Below are positions 1 to 12,500 of a stretch of 64,000 nucleotides of DNA, piece by piece. The DNA comes from Lampris incognitus. Its lineage: Eukaryota > Chordata > Actinopteri > Lampriformes > Lampridae. The stretch lies in NCBI RefSeq assembly GCF_029633865.1, contig NC_079214.1:22192873-22256872 (forward strand), in the 5' to 3' direction. The notes under the pieces are model-generated. The model did not search any database. It had not been told where the DNA came from and worked only from the letters and a program-made list of their open reading frames with translations. Numbering within the stretch: position 1 is the first letter of the stretch; the number at the start of each line of letters is the position of its first letter. A program made the position numbers and the translations under genes.

Positions 1-282
1 GAATCAACAGGCAGCAGAGAGGGAGAGTTTGACATGTTGGCATGTACGAGTGAGAAAAAAGATGGAGAAGACACACCTTTGATCCCTTTGCGTTTATACC
101 GCTTAGGTCAATTCTGTAGACCCTGGCAGTGGATGTTACTAGAATAACCTCTAGTGTGCTATTGGAAGCCATACATCTGAGAGAGAGAATATGAGAGAGT
201 GGTCTACATGGAGGAAATACAGTGATGTTTCAAACATATATTAGTGTATGAGTTGTGCACAAATAGCCAATCCCCTCTTAGA
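1..282. other. Left edge, no feature seen
   Basis: This stretch lies downstream of the last recognised exon of the minus-strand ZP-domain gene. I looked for a further ZP-C exon with the expected closing cysteines on the minus strand and could not support one. It may be 3' UTR or intron of that gene. Confidence 0.4.
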
Positions 283-812
283 CTATTTCAGATTCATCGC
301 TGAAGCTGTCATATTGAACTTTTCCAGTAAACTCGTGAACTGCCACACTGACCCGTTTTCCAGAATGGGGTGGGGGTCAGCAAAGTCCTCCGTCTCTGAC
401 TCCATACAATTGCCAATGAAGAGCTCTGCACGTCTCACATGGCAACTGGACATCACGTGGAGATCCAGTTTATTGCTGCTTGACCCAGTGGAGCCACTGA
501 AGAATCTGGGGCTGTCCACTGACAGGGCAGGCATTGCTTTCCTGTGTACATGACCAGGCAGGAAGCTGTGGAGTTTATGAAACCTGGGGATGCGTGTAAA
601 TTCTGAAAAGGGGCCCTCTCCTGGCATGTGAGTCTCCAGCCAGAGAGTAAAATTGCCAAAAAACTCCTTTTCTTGGGGCATGGCAATCTTGTACTTTGGT
701 CCCGTGGCTTTGAGTCCTGGTATCCGGCAGGCCAAAGGGAGGACAAGGGAGGGCAGGCGGCTGACCTTGGTGTATGGGCGCACACTTTTCAGGGTGTTAG
801 TGTAGATCAGCT
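283..812 (-). CDS. Exon 10 of the ZP gene: ZP-C half
   Basis: The exon begins after a cag acceptor, completes a Glu codon with the 1-nt overhang of exon 9 and reads [15 protein letters not shown], a common start of the second ZP subdomain. LPLACRIPG and a later [14 protein letters not shown] supply ZP-C cysteines. The frame ends in TAG after SAMNLK, where other ZP-C domains still continue with two or more cysteines. The only GT nearby (tagtctaag) is a weak donor. Either a non-consensus splice leads off the window or the protein is truncated. Confidence 0.65.
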
Positions 813-861
813 CTGAGCCAGAGTGCTTTTGGGCAGGAGGGGAGAGGTTGAGGAATCATTC

Positions 862-928
<67 letters not shown>

Positions 929-3900
929 AGAATTAATTGTAAAGCGCTTTGAGTGGCTGTTGTAGCTAGAAAAGCACTATATTGAACTTGATTGATAGAT
1001 TTAAATCCTTTTCTCATTTTAAATCGCTACTAAAGTCCAAAATGTTGTCATTTTAAATACCGATATGACCAAGATTTAACTTTAGAGGAGACCTAGCTTG
1101 AACCAAGCCAAATACTTAACTGCACTTTTTTTTCTGTTGTAACCCCAACAGCAAGGATAGAAGGAGGGGTAAATAAATAGCAGGGAACGGATTTAGCTTT
1201 TGTATCTTGGCTTCAATCACTGCATTCCAGCATTCACAAGCACTTTTTACTATTTTCGATAGCTAGATTATTAGAATGGAACTGAACTTCCAAATAATAG
1301 TTGGTTACCTGCTGAAACGGCTTGTACAAAGAAAATTAACAGCAACAAACAAAATTTACGACCAATTTGCTAGTGCCTAGCATGAACTTTCCACCTTGGT
1401 TGAGTAAATGAGTGAATCAAAATCAGGGCATTAACATTGCATCCTTTTGCGTCCAATTTGCATCCAAAAAAAGACAACACTTTCATGAAATAAAAACTAG
1501 ATGAGAAAGGTAGCAAGCATGCTGATCAGTTTAAATGACTAAGGAATGCAGTGTCAATCTGTATTGAAGCACAGGTGCAATAACCTACCACTTTCTTAGT
1601 GCCGCAGCCTGTAAGGGGGATACGTGCAGTCAGGTGAGTGTTGTTGTAATTGACAGGACAGGTGGGGCTGTTGAGCTTCAGTTCGGCCAGGTTGACGTTC
1701 TCCAGAGTGGCCAGTGGGAGCAACAAAGTCATCTCCGTCTTCTCACACCTCAGCTCTGATGGTAGCGTGAGTATAAATCAACAAATAAACAAACAAGGAT
1801 ACAGTTAGCACACATGGCCAGAAGAAATGAGAGGTATGTACAGTGCTGTGAAAAGGTATTTGCCCCCTTTCCTGATTTCCTCTATTTTTGTATAGTTGTC
1901 ACACTGAATGGTTTCAGATCTTCATACAAAATGTAACACATCGAGAACCAGAGTAAACACAAAAAAATGTTTTTAAATGATCATTTCTTATATTGAAGGA
2001 AAGACGTTATCCAACACCCATATCACCCATGTGAAAAATTAATTGCCCCCCTGAACTTAATAACTTTGTGCCACCTTAAGCGGCACCAACTACAACCAAA
2101 TGCTTCCTATATTAGAAGATCAGTCTTTCACATTGCTGTGGAGGAATTTTGATCCATGCTTCTTTGCAGAATTGCATTAATTCAGTGACATTGGGGGGTT
2201 TTCAAGCATGAACTGGCCATTTAAGGTCCTGCCACAGCATCTTGATGGGGTTCAAGTCAAGACATTGGCTAGGCCAATCCAAAACCTTAATTTTGTTTCT
2301 TTTGAGCCACTGTCTACTTCTACTACTTCCGGCTGCTCCCGTTAGGGGTCGCCACAGCGGATCATCCGTTCCACCTCTTCCTGTCCTCTGCATCTTCCTC
2401 TGTCATGCCGACCACCTGCATGTCCTCCCTCACCACATCCATAAACCTCCTCTTTGGCTTTCCTAGTTTCCTCTTGCCTGGCAGCTCCATATTCAGCATC
2501 CTTCTCCCAATATGTTTATATTGTAGCAAATTTGGGGGGCAACCACTGGAACTGCCGCAGCCGGGACGCGAACCCGTATCTCCCGCGCCGTGGGAGACAT
2601 CGCTAACCGCTCAACTAAAGGGTCCGACCTGTTAGCCAAGGGTCAACGTGCCTACTTATCCATGCACGTTACACTATGTTAGGCGGCATGGTGGCTGAGT
2701 AGTTAGCACTGTCGCCTCACAGCAAGAAGGTCCTGGGTTCGAACCCCGGGGTTGTCCAACCTTGGGGGTCATCCCAGGTTGTCCTCTTTGTGGAATTTGC
2801 ATGTTCTCCCCGTGTCTTTGGTGGGTTTTCAGTGGGTGCTCCAGTTTCCCCCACCATCAGAAAAACATTCAATTCAATTCAATTTATTGTCATTAAAAAC
2901 AATGTGCAGGCACATGTTAAAAATGAATGTCATCAGAAAAACATGCGTGTTAGGGTTAATATTCTTGTCTGTGCCCCTGACTGAGGCATGGCAAGACAAA
3001 CGAGTTGGTCCCCGGACGCTGCTCACTGCTCCTAGCTACACAGCTAGGATGGTTTAAATGCAGAGCAGAATTTCCCCACGGGGATTAATAAAATATATCA
3101 AAACATTAAAAAATCAACAAAAAAAAACATATACCCAGCATATCTCCTCCGCACATGTCTAAACCATCTCAATCTCGCCTCTCTTGCTTTGTCTCCAAAC
3201 CGTCCAACCTGAGCTGTCCCTCTAATATACTTGTTCCTAAGCCTGTCCTTCCTTGTCACTCCCAACAAAAATCTTAGCATCTTCAACTCTGCCACCTCCA
3301 GCTCCGCCCCCTGTCTTTTCATCAGTGCCACTGTCAAAACCATATAACATAGCTGTTCTCACTACCATCTTGTAAACCCTCCCTTTAACTCTTGCTGGTA
3401 CCCTTCTGTTACAGATCACTCCTGACACTCTTCTCCACTCACTCAACCCTGCCTGCACTCTCTTCTTCACCTCTCTTCTGCACTCCTTGTTACTTTGAAC
3501 AGTTGACCCATGTATTTAAATTCATCCAACTTGGTCACCTCTACTCCTTGCATCTTCACCATTCCACTGTCCTCCCTCTAGTTCACACATATGTATTCCA
3601 TCTTGTTTCTACTGACTTTCATTCCTCTTCTCACCAGTGCATACCTCCACCTCTCCAGGCTCTTGTCAACCTGCTCCGTACTCTCACTACAGGATCACAG
3701 TGTCATCCACGAACATCATCGTCCACGGAGGCCCCTGCTGGATCTCGTCTGCCAACCTGTCCATCACCATTACAAACAAGAAAGGGCTCAGAGCCCTTCC
3801 TTGATGTAATCACACCTCCACCTTGAACCTGTCATTCCAACCGCACACCTCACCACTGTCACACTTCCCTCATGCATGTCCTGCACCACTCCTACATACT

Positions 3901-6900
3901 TCTCTGCAACTCCCGACTTCCTCATACAATACCACACCTCCTCTCTTGGCACCCTGTCATGCTTTCTCTAAATCCACAAAGACACAATGTAACTCCTTCT
4001 GACCATCTCTATACTTTTCAATCAACATTCTCAAAGCAAACATCGTGTCTTGTAGTGCTCTTTCTTGGCATGAAACCATACTGCTGCTCGCTGATCATCA
4101 CCTCCCCTCTCATACGTAGCTTCCACTAATCTTTCCCATATCTTCATGCTGTGGCTGATCAATTTTATACCTCTTTTGTTGCTACAGTTCTGCACATCGC
4201 CCTTATTCTTGAACATTAGTACCAGTATACTTCTCCACTCCTCAAGATTGTGTTAAACAATCTAGTTAAAAACTCCACTGCCATCTCTCCTAACCATCAC
4301 CCTGCCTCCACAGGTAATGTCATCTAGACCAACCATCTTTCCAGAATTGCTTTAATTCAGCAACATCAAAGGGTTTTTTCGAGCACGAATTGCTCATTTA
4401 AGCATCTCGATGGGGTTCAAGTCAAGACTTTGACTAGGCCACTCCAAAACCTTAATTTTGTTTCTTTTGAGTGAGTTAGGTAAACTTATTCTTGTGTATT
4501 GGATCATTGTCCTGCTGCATAACCCAATTACGCTTCAGCTTCAGGTCAAGGACTTAGGACCGGACAGACATTGTCCTTCAGAATTTTCGGATAGAGAGCG
4601 GAATTCATGGTTCCCTCAATGATGGCAAAGCTTCCAGGCACTGAGGCAGGAAAACATTCTCACACCATCACACTACCACCACCATGTTTGGCTGTTGGTA
4701 TGATGTTCTTATTGTGAAATGTGGTGTTTGCTTTAAGCCAGACATAACAAGACCCATGTCTTTCAAAAAGTTCCATGTTTTACACATCTGTCCACAGAAC
4801 TTTATCCTAAAAGGCTTGGGGGTCATCCATGTGCTTTTCTGCAAATGTGAGACAAGCACTAATGTTTCTTAGTTAGCAGTGGTTTGCGCCTTGCAACTCT
4901 CCCATGAATTCCACTTTTGCCCAGTCTCTTTCTTATTGCCGAATCATGAATGATGACCTCAGCTGAGGCTAGTGAGGCCCACAGTTCTTTAGATGTTGTC
5001 CTGTATTTTTTTTGTTTGTGACTTTTTGTGACTTTTTGGATGAATTGTCGTTGCACCCTTGGAGGAATTTTGGCAGGCTGGCCACGCCTGGGAAGATTCA
5101 CTACTATTCCAACTTTTCTCCACTTGGAGACAATGTCTCTCACTGTGGTTTGCTAGAGTCCCAGAGCCTTAAAATGGCTTTGTAACCCTTTCCAGACTGA
5201 TATATCTCAACTTTTTTTCCATCTCTTTCGGAATTTCTTTTGATGGCGGCATAGTGTGCTGCTAGCTGAGACCTTGCAGCCTGCTTCACATTTATGGTGA
5301 GGTTCTATATAAACCATGTTTAGATTCAAAAGGCCTGGCAGTAATCAAGCCTGGGTGTGTCTGGTCTAACTGAGTCCAATGATAAATTAAATGTGGTTAA
5401 TTGGTTGACTGAGTAACTAAGGGGGCAATTGCTTTTTCCACACAGGGTCAGTTGGTGTTGGATAACTTTTTTCCTTAAACTAATAAAATTACCATTTAAA
5501 TACTGAATTTTGTGTTTAATCAGATTCTCCTTGTCTTACATTTCGTATGATGATCCGAAACAATTAAGTGTGACAAATATGCAAAAAGAGAGGAAATCGG
5601 AAAGGGACAAAAACTTTTTCATGGCACTTTGTGTACTGAGTTGCATACACTTTTTATGCTACATGCAAGACTTTATAATAATGAAGTTTATACTCTCAAC
5701 CTGTTCCAGCAGGGAGGGTCTTCATTTCCACTAGAATGGAAAAAGAAACATGTCTTTTAAAATCTTCAGCATTTTATGAAATACCTATTGATAATTACAA
5801 ACAATATGAAGCCTTTTGCGTCTTTAAACAGCCCTAGCCCTTAACAGTCTTCTCAAAGTGATCCCAATGTAGGAGTTGTAATTTCTAATCAAAAGCAAAA
5901 TTGTTATTTCTATGTAGTTGCTAAAATTCTTACGTTGGAACAGCCATACACATCTCGAATGTGACTGCAAACTGCACAGACAAAAGGTAAAAATCAGACC
6001 CAAGCTTCAGAAAATGAATATAGTTTTGTTTAGACAGATCATTCATTTCACCTATGTCTTAGTTTATGTGTGTGTGTGTGTGTGTGTGTGTGCATGTGTG
6101 TGTGAAAACAATCTATGTATGAGTACTGTGCACATACAGTGAGTGTAAGTGCTATTCTCTACTCATTGTGCTGTACAGGACATCTTACCTGTTGGTATTT
6201 GCAGCAAAGCAAATGGGCAAGAGAGGAGCCAACTTGTTTAGGTCGCGGACCCATGCGGTCATCATGGTAGTTATGGAGCCATTTGTTATGAGCCCCGATC
6301 TAAAGAGGTCAGGTGGGCCCACCACTGCTATTTCTGAAACACTGATAATAAAGAAAGATAGTCTATCAACTGTATTTCTATGCAACTTTTTCTTAACAAA
6401 GTTGAAAAGTGCAATTCAATATAGAGCTATATTTTTTTCAGAATTAATTAATAACAGAATTAAAACATTGCTATAATCTAGTCTTTATATCTTGGTCTTT
6501 ATATCTCCTGTTGCAGGAAACAATGAGGGCTTTGTTCAGCACAGTAACATGTGCTCTCATACCCATATACAGCATCATTTGCAGACTGATATTATAAAAA
6601 GTAACAGTGACCCCTTCCCCAGATCCCTTCATGCACCTAAAGGTAACCTTTCTTGGTAAGTACTTCCTCAACAGTTTTTCTTGCCCTAAAGCCATAGACC
6701 GAATTGGGGTCCCAATAATTTCATGTGGAACAACTCTTGGCCCCGTTTGGTTTAATATCACAGGTCACTTGCTTTTGTAGTGTCCAATTTACAGTTATTG
6801 ATTTGTTATTGTCCTATGTCCTATAACAATATAGGAATCTTTTGTACACTTTAAATCCAAGCTCCTTCCTGTTTCACATCAGGAACCAATCTGAGTCTCT

Positions 6901-9452
6901 TGCTGTTACACTTCATCTCATCTCATCATCAGCCGCTTCTCTGGGGTCGGGTCGCAGTAGCAGCAAGCTAAATAGGGCACTCCAAACATCCCTCTCCCCA
7001 GCAACACCCTCCAGCTCCTTTTGGGGGATCCCAAGGTGTTTCCAGGCCAGACTGGACATGTAGTCCCTCTAGCGAGTTCTGGGTCTGCCCCGGGGGTCTC
7101 CTCCCAGTTGGACGTGCCCAGAAAACCTTCAAAGGAAGGTGCCCAGGAGGCATCCTAATCAGATGCCCGAACCACCTCAACTGGCTCCTTTTGACACAAA
7201 GGAGCAGTGGCTCTACTCCAAGCTCCCTCCGCATGCCCGAGCTCCTCACCCTATCTCTAAGACTGATCCCAGACACCCTACAAAGCAAACTCATTTCAGC
7301 CACTTGTATCCGCGATCTCACCATTTCGGTCACTATCCAAAGCTCATGACCATAGGTGAGGGTTGGAATGAAGACTGACTGGTAAATTGAGAGCTTTGCC
7401 TTCTGGCTCAGCTCCCTCTTCACCAAAACGGTCTGGTGAAACATCTGCATTACTGCTGATGCTGCACCAATCTGCTTGTCAATCTCCTGCTCCACCCTAC
7501 CCTCATTCATGAACAAGACCTCGAGATACTTGAACTCCTTCACTTGAGGCAACAGCTCATCCCTAACCCGGAGGGAGCAATCCACCATTTTCTGGTAGAA
7601 AGCCATGGTCTCAGACTTGGAGGTGCTGACTCTCATCCCAGCCATTTCACACTCAGCTGCAAACCTGTGCAGTTGAGTGTGAAAAAGAAAAGTGTGCGCT
7701 GGAGGTCACGTTCTGATGAAGCCAACAAAACCACATCATTTGCGAAGAGCAGAGATGCAATTCTGAGGTTCCCAAAACAGACACACTCCTCACCTTAGCT
7801 GCGCCTGGGGATCCTGTCCATGACTATCACAAACAGAATGGGAGACAAGGGACAACCTCGGCGGAGTCCGACACCCACCGAAAACGTGTTTGACTTTGTG
7901 CCAAGAATGCGGACACAGCTCTCACTTTGGTTATACAAGGACCGGATGGCTTGTAGCAACTGCCCTGGTACCCCATACTCCCAGTGTCCCCCACAGATTG
8001 TCCCGGAGTACACAATCATAAGCCTTTTCCAAGTCCACAAAACACGTGTAGACTGGCTGGTCAAACTCCCATGCCTCCCTCAGCACTTCCACAAGGGTAA
8101 AGTTGGTCCGTTGTTGCACGGCCAGGACGGAATCTGCATTGTTCCTCCTGGAGCCGAGGTTCGACAATTGGTCAGCGCCTCCTTTCAGCACCCTAGAGTA
8201 GACTTTCCCAGGGAGGCTGAGCAGTGTGATGCCCCGATAATTGGAGCACACCCTCCGGTCCCCTTTTTTAAATATTACACTTGTGGAAATGAAAACAAGT
8301 TTTTATTCACTCTTTGTCTGGAGGTAAAAAAAAAAGGAACTAGGGTTGTAATCTGTTTTGTGTCCCAAGTCTCAGGTTTGACCAACTAGCTGGGGTTGTT
8401 AGCAGATAACCCATCCATAAATACGATTGAAATTTGAACCACATAGTATGTGAGAATGTCCCTTTGAAGCACTGCATTTTAATCTGTCGTCACATCACAA
8501 TAGTAAGTACATATCAGAATCAGTCGCACCTCTCCAGCTCTGAGACGAAGCTGACGGTTATGTCTGTCTGCATATAAGGGAGAATGTACAGCATCGTGCC
8601 CTCTCTGGGGGTTTGACCTGAGGGAACAGGTGCTGCACTGCAGCTTGAAGATCCTTCCTCCACTGAAAGGCACAAAAGGAAAAGGTTTATGGATGATTCA
8701 GTGACACATTTAATAAATGCAGTGAAGGTCAAGCATACTAAAAGCAGGTGCTTCAAATTTGGGTAGATGAATAGGGTGTGTGTGTGTGTCTGTGTGTGTG
8801 CGTGCACGTGTATCTATCTATGATATACATGTGTGTGTAGAGAGGTAGATAGATGGATGGCCACAAAGATAGATGGAAAGACAGACAGCCATGTTTACAC
8901 ATTCTGTTCAGCTATGCAAATGTGAAGCTGCTTCCTATACACAGCACATACTAGGCTTGCCCCACATACCAGTGAGAGAGAGGTGCACAGGGATGGAGCT
9001 AAGAGGTTTGACGTCTTTAATGCGGTTGGTTGGAATGAAGTCTTCTACCATGACCACGACCGAGAACCGGCCTGCAGACACAGCTCCGTTGAATGCCAGC
9101 ACACATTTTTCCTGGTTAGGAGGTTGGGTGAAACACATTCTGACTTACAGTAGAAAATTATTTGGAAATGAATAGGAAAATTAATACCAGAAAACTGCAA
9201 GTTTTCAAACGCCTTCCTTGAATTATTATATTCAAGACTTTAAAAGGTCTCCAAAGGAGTTCATATATTTATCCTTAAGTTTTATTTGAGTTCTGTTCAC
9301 TTTGGTAATGAACAGGTAGAACTGGTATTTAGGTCTTGAAATATTTCAGTGGCTCAAATCAAAGTTGCAACAACAAATGCAAACCCTGTGGATAAATTCA
9401 CTCCAAGGAAAATAAAAGTTAGCAAAATGCATCTAGAAATAGAAGTTGAGGA

Positions 9453-9544
<92 letters not shown>

Positions 9545-12500
9545 GAGACACCACAACTAGTCTACTGAGAAGTCAGGTGGCGAACTGCCACTATGTCAAT
9601 GGGTCCTCCTCTGTATTTTAATCAAGTCCCCCCTGTTGGGTATGGAAACCCACTTTATGACAATAAAGAGCTATGACATATTTTAGGATAGCATAGCTGT
9701 GCTGGCCTTTCAGCATAGTCGATAGGTACCTGCCGATTTTGAGAAAAATACCGAGTGAAACCAAGGTGTTTTCTGTCAAACTGGCATGCTTTTGTTCAGT
9801 CAGAGGGAAAAGTAGATCTTTGTGGCAGCTTGCATTATAAAGCTGTTTTATAGCCTTACACAAATTCTACCCACAAATTGCCCACTCCCCTGAATAAACC
9901 GGTGGTAGACATGCTTAAAAAACATCAGTAGCCACTGTGGAGGTTATATAAATACCAGAAAGGTGAATCAATTCATCTGGATACCAAGTTTATTGACAGA
10001 AACATTTCATCACTCATCTAAGTGACCTCTTCAGTCTAAACTGACTGCAGGTATCCCCACCCTTATAAACAATACAGCGGCATAACGACCGAAACCGACG
10101 AACATTTTCATATACAAATTGCTGTGACCATTAACTAGAGTTTCACCGCCATATGTACTATTCACAGAGGATTTGGTAATGGTTGCAATCACAGCCTTGT
10201 AAGATGGCTACAGATGTACGCTTAGCCCCCCTCGGTTCAGGGATGGTCATTCCCTCTTCACATAGATGGCCTCTTTGAGCACCCATTCAAGCCAGCGTTC
10301 CTACCTATCAAGGATGTGCACATCCTCATCCTTGAAAGAGTGGCCACTGGCCTGTAGATGTGTGTAGACTGCAACTATTCCCCAATCCTCAATAGTACAT
10401 ATGGCCATTGTAACTCTAATTAATGGTCATGGCAATTTGCATATGAAACCCATTGTTGGTTTTGGTTGTTATGCAGCTGTGCTGTTTATAAGGGTGGGGA
10501 TACCTGCAGCCAGTTGAGACCGACAAAGTCACTTAGATGACTGATGAAACGTTTCTCCCACTAAATGTTGTGTCCAGATGAACTGATTCAACTTTATGGG
10601 ATATCCTCACCTGGATTATTGAGCATGCGTCAAGACGACATAATATAAAGTTAGATTTGTTGATACACAGAGAGTTTGGCCTCACCTTGTCCAGTTCTAG
10701 AAATGAGTGCTGAGTGCAGTTAAGGCACTCTCCCTGGTCAGCACGGGCAAAACGACACTGTACTTTATCCCTGTCCAGGTCCTTTACCGAAAGATAGAAG
10801 TATTCAGGACAGTTCACACGGGCCCTGGTCAAATGACAAAGGCCTTGTGTTAAGTACAATCATAAACTGCAGAAATAAAGAGAATTGCAGGCCCCAGAAA
10901 AGTGCAGTACATTTGCAACAAGGAAAACGAACAGCAGTGTGTCTATATCTAAAAAGGGAGTTTGGAGCAATACTGTGGGTACATACAGAGGTTGAGGATA
11001 GCATGGAAAGATCAAGGGGTAACATAAAGCACTACCTACAGTTAGCACAGCTTCGAAGAAGCAAATGAAATAATAATATAAATGTGTTCATTGCACCTTT
11101 TCAACATCACAAAAAGACATTTTTGTTGAAGTGAGGTGTACTGACTTACCTCAGAGGGGGTGTGAGGGCAACATAAGGAGGTTGGTTGAGTCTGCCATTG
11201 TTACTCCGAACCTTGGGTCCTGCTTTCACTGATACATAAAATTCCTCTTTGGACCTAATTGAAGAAAAAAACAACATAAAGGAGAACATTTTGAAAAACA
11301 TTTCTAATGATTTGACCTTAAGTGGTACATACTCAGAAATCAGGAACACTTTGTCATTTCATATTGTTTCCCCCAGCCCACAACAGTGCAACGAAAAGAG
11401 GAAAACCAATCCAAAAACTACAAGAACACATATGTCTAAACTAACGCATATATCCAAACTAAACAAAAAAAAATCACCATCCAACGGAACGAACGCCAGC
11501 CAGGATGACTGTTGGAACTGCTGGTCTGCATGGGCTAGCAGTTAGCTTAGCCTGCCCCGCTTCCGCATCCTGTCAGACTGCCCTCGGTGTGTCCTCTTCG
11601 GGCACAGCTCCGGGCAGGGCCGTGGTCCTTGGGCACACCGGATGCAGCAGACCAGCCTTCCTCAGTCAATCCAACACCAGCTCTCCCAGCCAGACACCTT
11701 CAACACACCTCCCCGCACTCCACACGACAACACTAAAAACACAGTCAACGCTACGTGAGGCCGCCGCCAGACCACCCTCGGTGTTATCGGAACTGCCATC
11801 TGCATGGGCTAGCAGTTAGCTTAGGCTGCCCTGCTTCCGCATCCTGTCAGACCATCCTCAGTGTTACCTCCTCGGGTGCAGCTCTGGGCCGGGCCGTGGT
11901 CCCTGGGCCCACAGGACGCAGCAGACCAAACTCTCCCAACCGTTCCAACACCAGCTCTCCCAGCCATCAAACAAAGACACAAACTTAGACGTGGACAAAG
12001 ACACTGCACGGGCAGTGCTGGGTGAGGCCGCCGCAAATGGGAATTCGCACTGCCACCTTCCCACACCAGTACTGGGTGAGGCCGCTGCAAATGTAAATTC
12101 ACGCCACCATCTTCCCACACCAGAAGTGGAACCCACTTCTCACATCTAGCAACACATTAAGCTAAGGAAGTTCTAGACGTTCTAGATAATCATTGACTCG
12201 TGTCTTTCAGAACGGTGTATCTCAGGCGAAGGTGTTATATGAATGAAAGGTTTTTATGTGTTTGCGCACAAAGACAAAATTTTCACATTTAGCGAATCAC
12301 GTACCCCAAATTGACTGTGGCATTGTAGTTACTGGGGATGGTCTTCTGCCACTGGCGGACGCACCATCCAGCGCCGGGCTTTGTGCCTGTGAAGGGCAAT
12401 GAGGTGAGATGGACTTCACAGTCCTCTCCTGTGGCACACACGTCAGACAAATCTGGGCAAGGATTGGACACAATCACACTGAAATGTGCCCTCACCTGCA

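Larger units (their letters stand above)
2311..4340 (-). mobile_element. RTE-like LINE fragment, minus strand
   Basis: Minus-strand pieces in order encode the reverse-transcriptase core (a VDLEK-like stretch near 4.0 kb, broken), [20 protein letters not shown], then [18 protein letters not shown] and [13 protein letters not shown]. After the SINE insertion it continues as [13 protein letters not shown] and a short 3' UTR that ends at 2311. The wording matches a non-LTR family very common in fish; I place it as RTE-like from the C-terminal motifs only. Frameshifts and stops are frequent and the endonuclease half is absent. Confidence 0.7.
1841..5633 (-). mobile_element. Tc1/mariner-type composite with nested LINE and SINEs
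   Basis: Outer ends are inverted repeats of roughly 200 bp (left begins cagtgctgtgaaaaggtatt; the right end mirrors it) and each is flanked by TA, the Tc1 target. The left part is 1841-2310 and the right part about 4341-5633. Both carry the transposase region in minus orientation, but a segment of about 130 bp (2165-2310 and 4342-4470) is present twice with clear divergence. The nest may therefore join two related copies rather than be one element split by an insertion. Everything between is a LINE with SINE insertions. It occupies the 4-kb intron between exons 8 and 9 of the ZP gene. Confidence 0.7.

Noticed and set aside
2682..2790. Possible functional tRNA genes from A/B boxes (also 2521-2640 and 24,594-24,650)
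   Set aside because: Boxes are part of SINE heads; the acceptor stem and full cloverleaf are not present.
6471..6761. 96-codon minus-strand ORF in the intron between exons 6 and 7 of the ZP gene
   Set aside because: No domain recognised, no fitting splice sites, and including it would break the phase between the flanking exons.
7820..8389. 189-codon plus-strand ORF
   Set aside because: Antisense to the RTE-like reverse transcriptase fragment, which explains the conservation-like codon pattern.
9349..9554. Open frames across (TG)n runs here and at 18.4, 23.2, 47.4 and 51.7 kb
   Set aside because: They are CVCV/HTHT artefacts of dinucleotide repeats.
11505..12136. Overlapping ORFs of 77-104 codons on both strands, also at 19.5-20.1 kb
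   Set aside because: They result from GC-rich tandem monomers of a dispersed repeat; the translations repeat each other and have no protein features.
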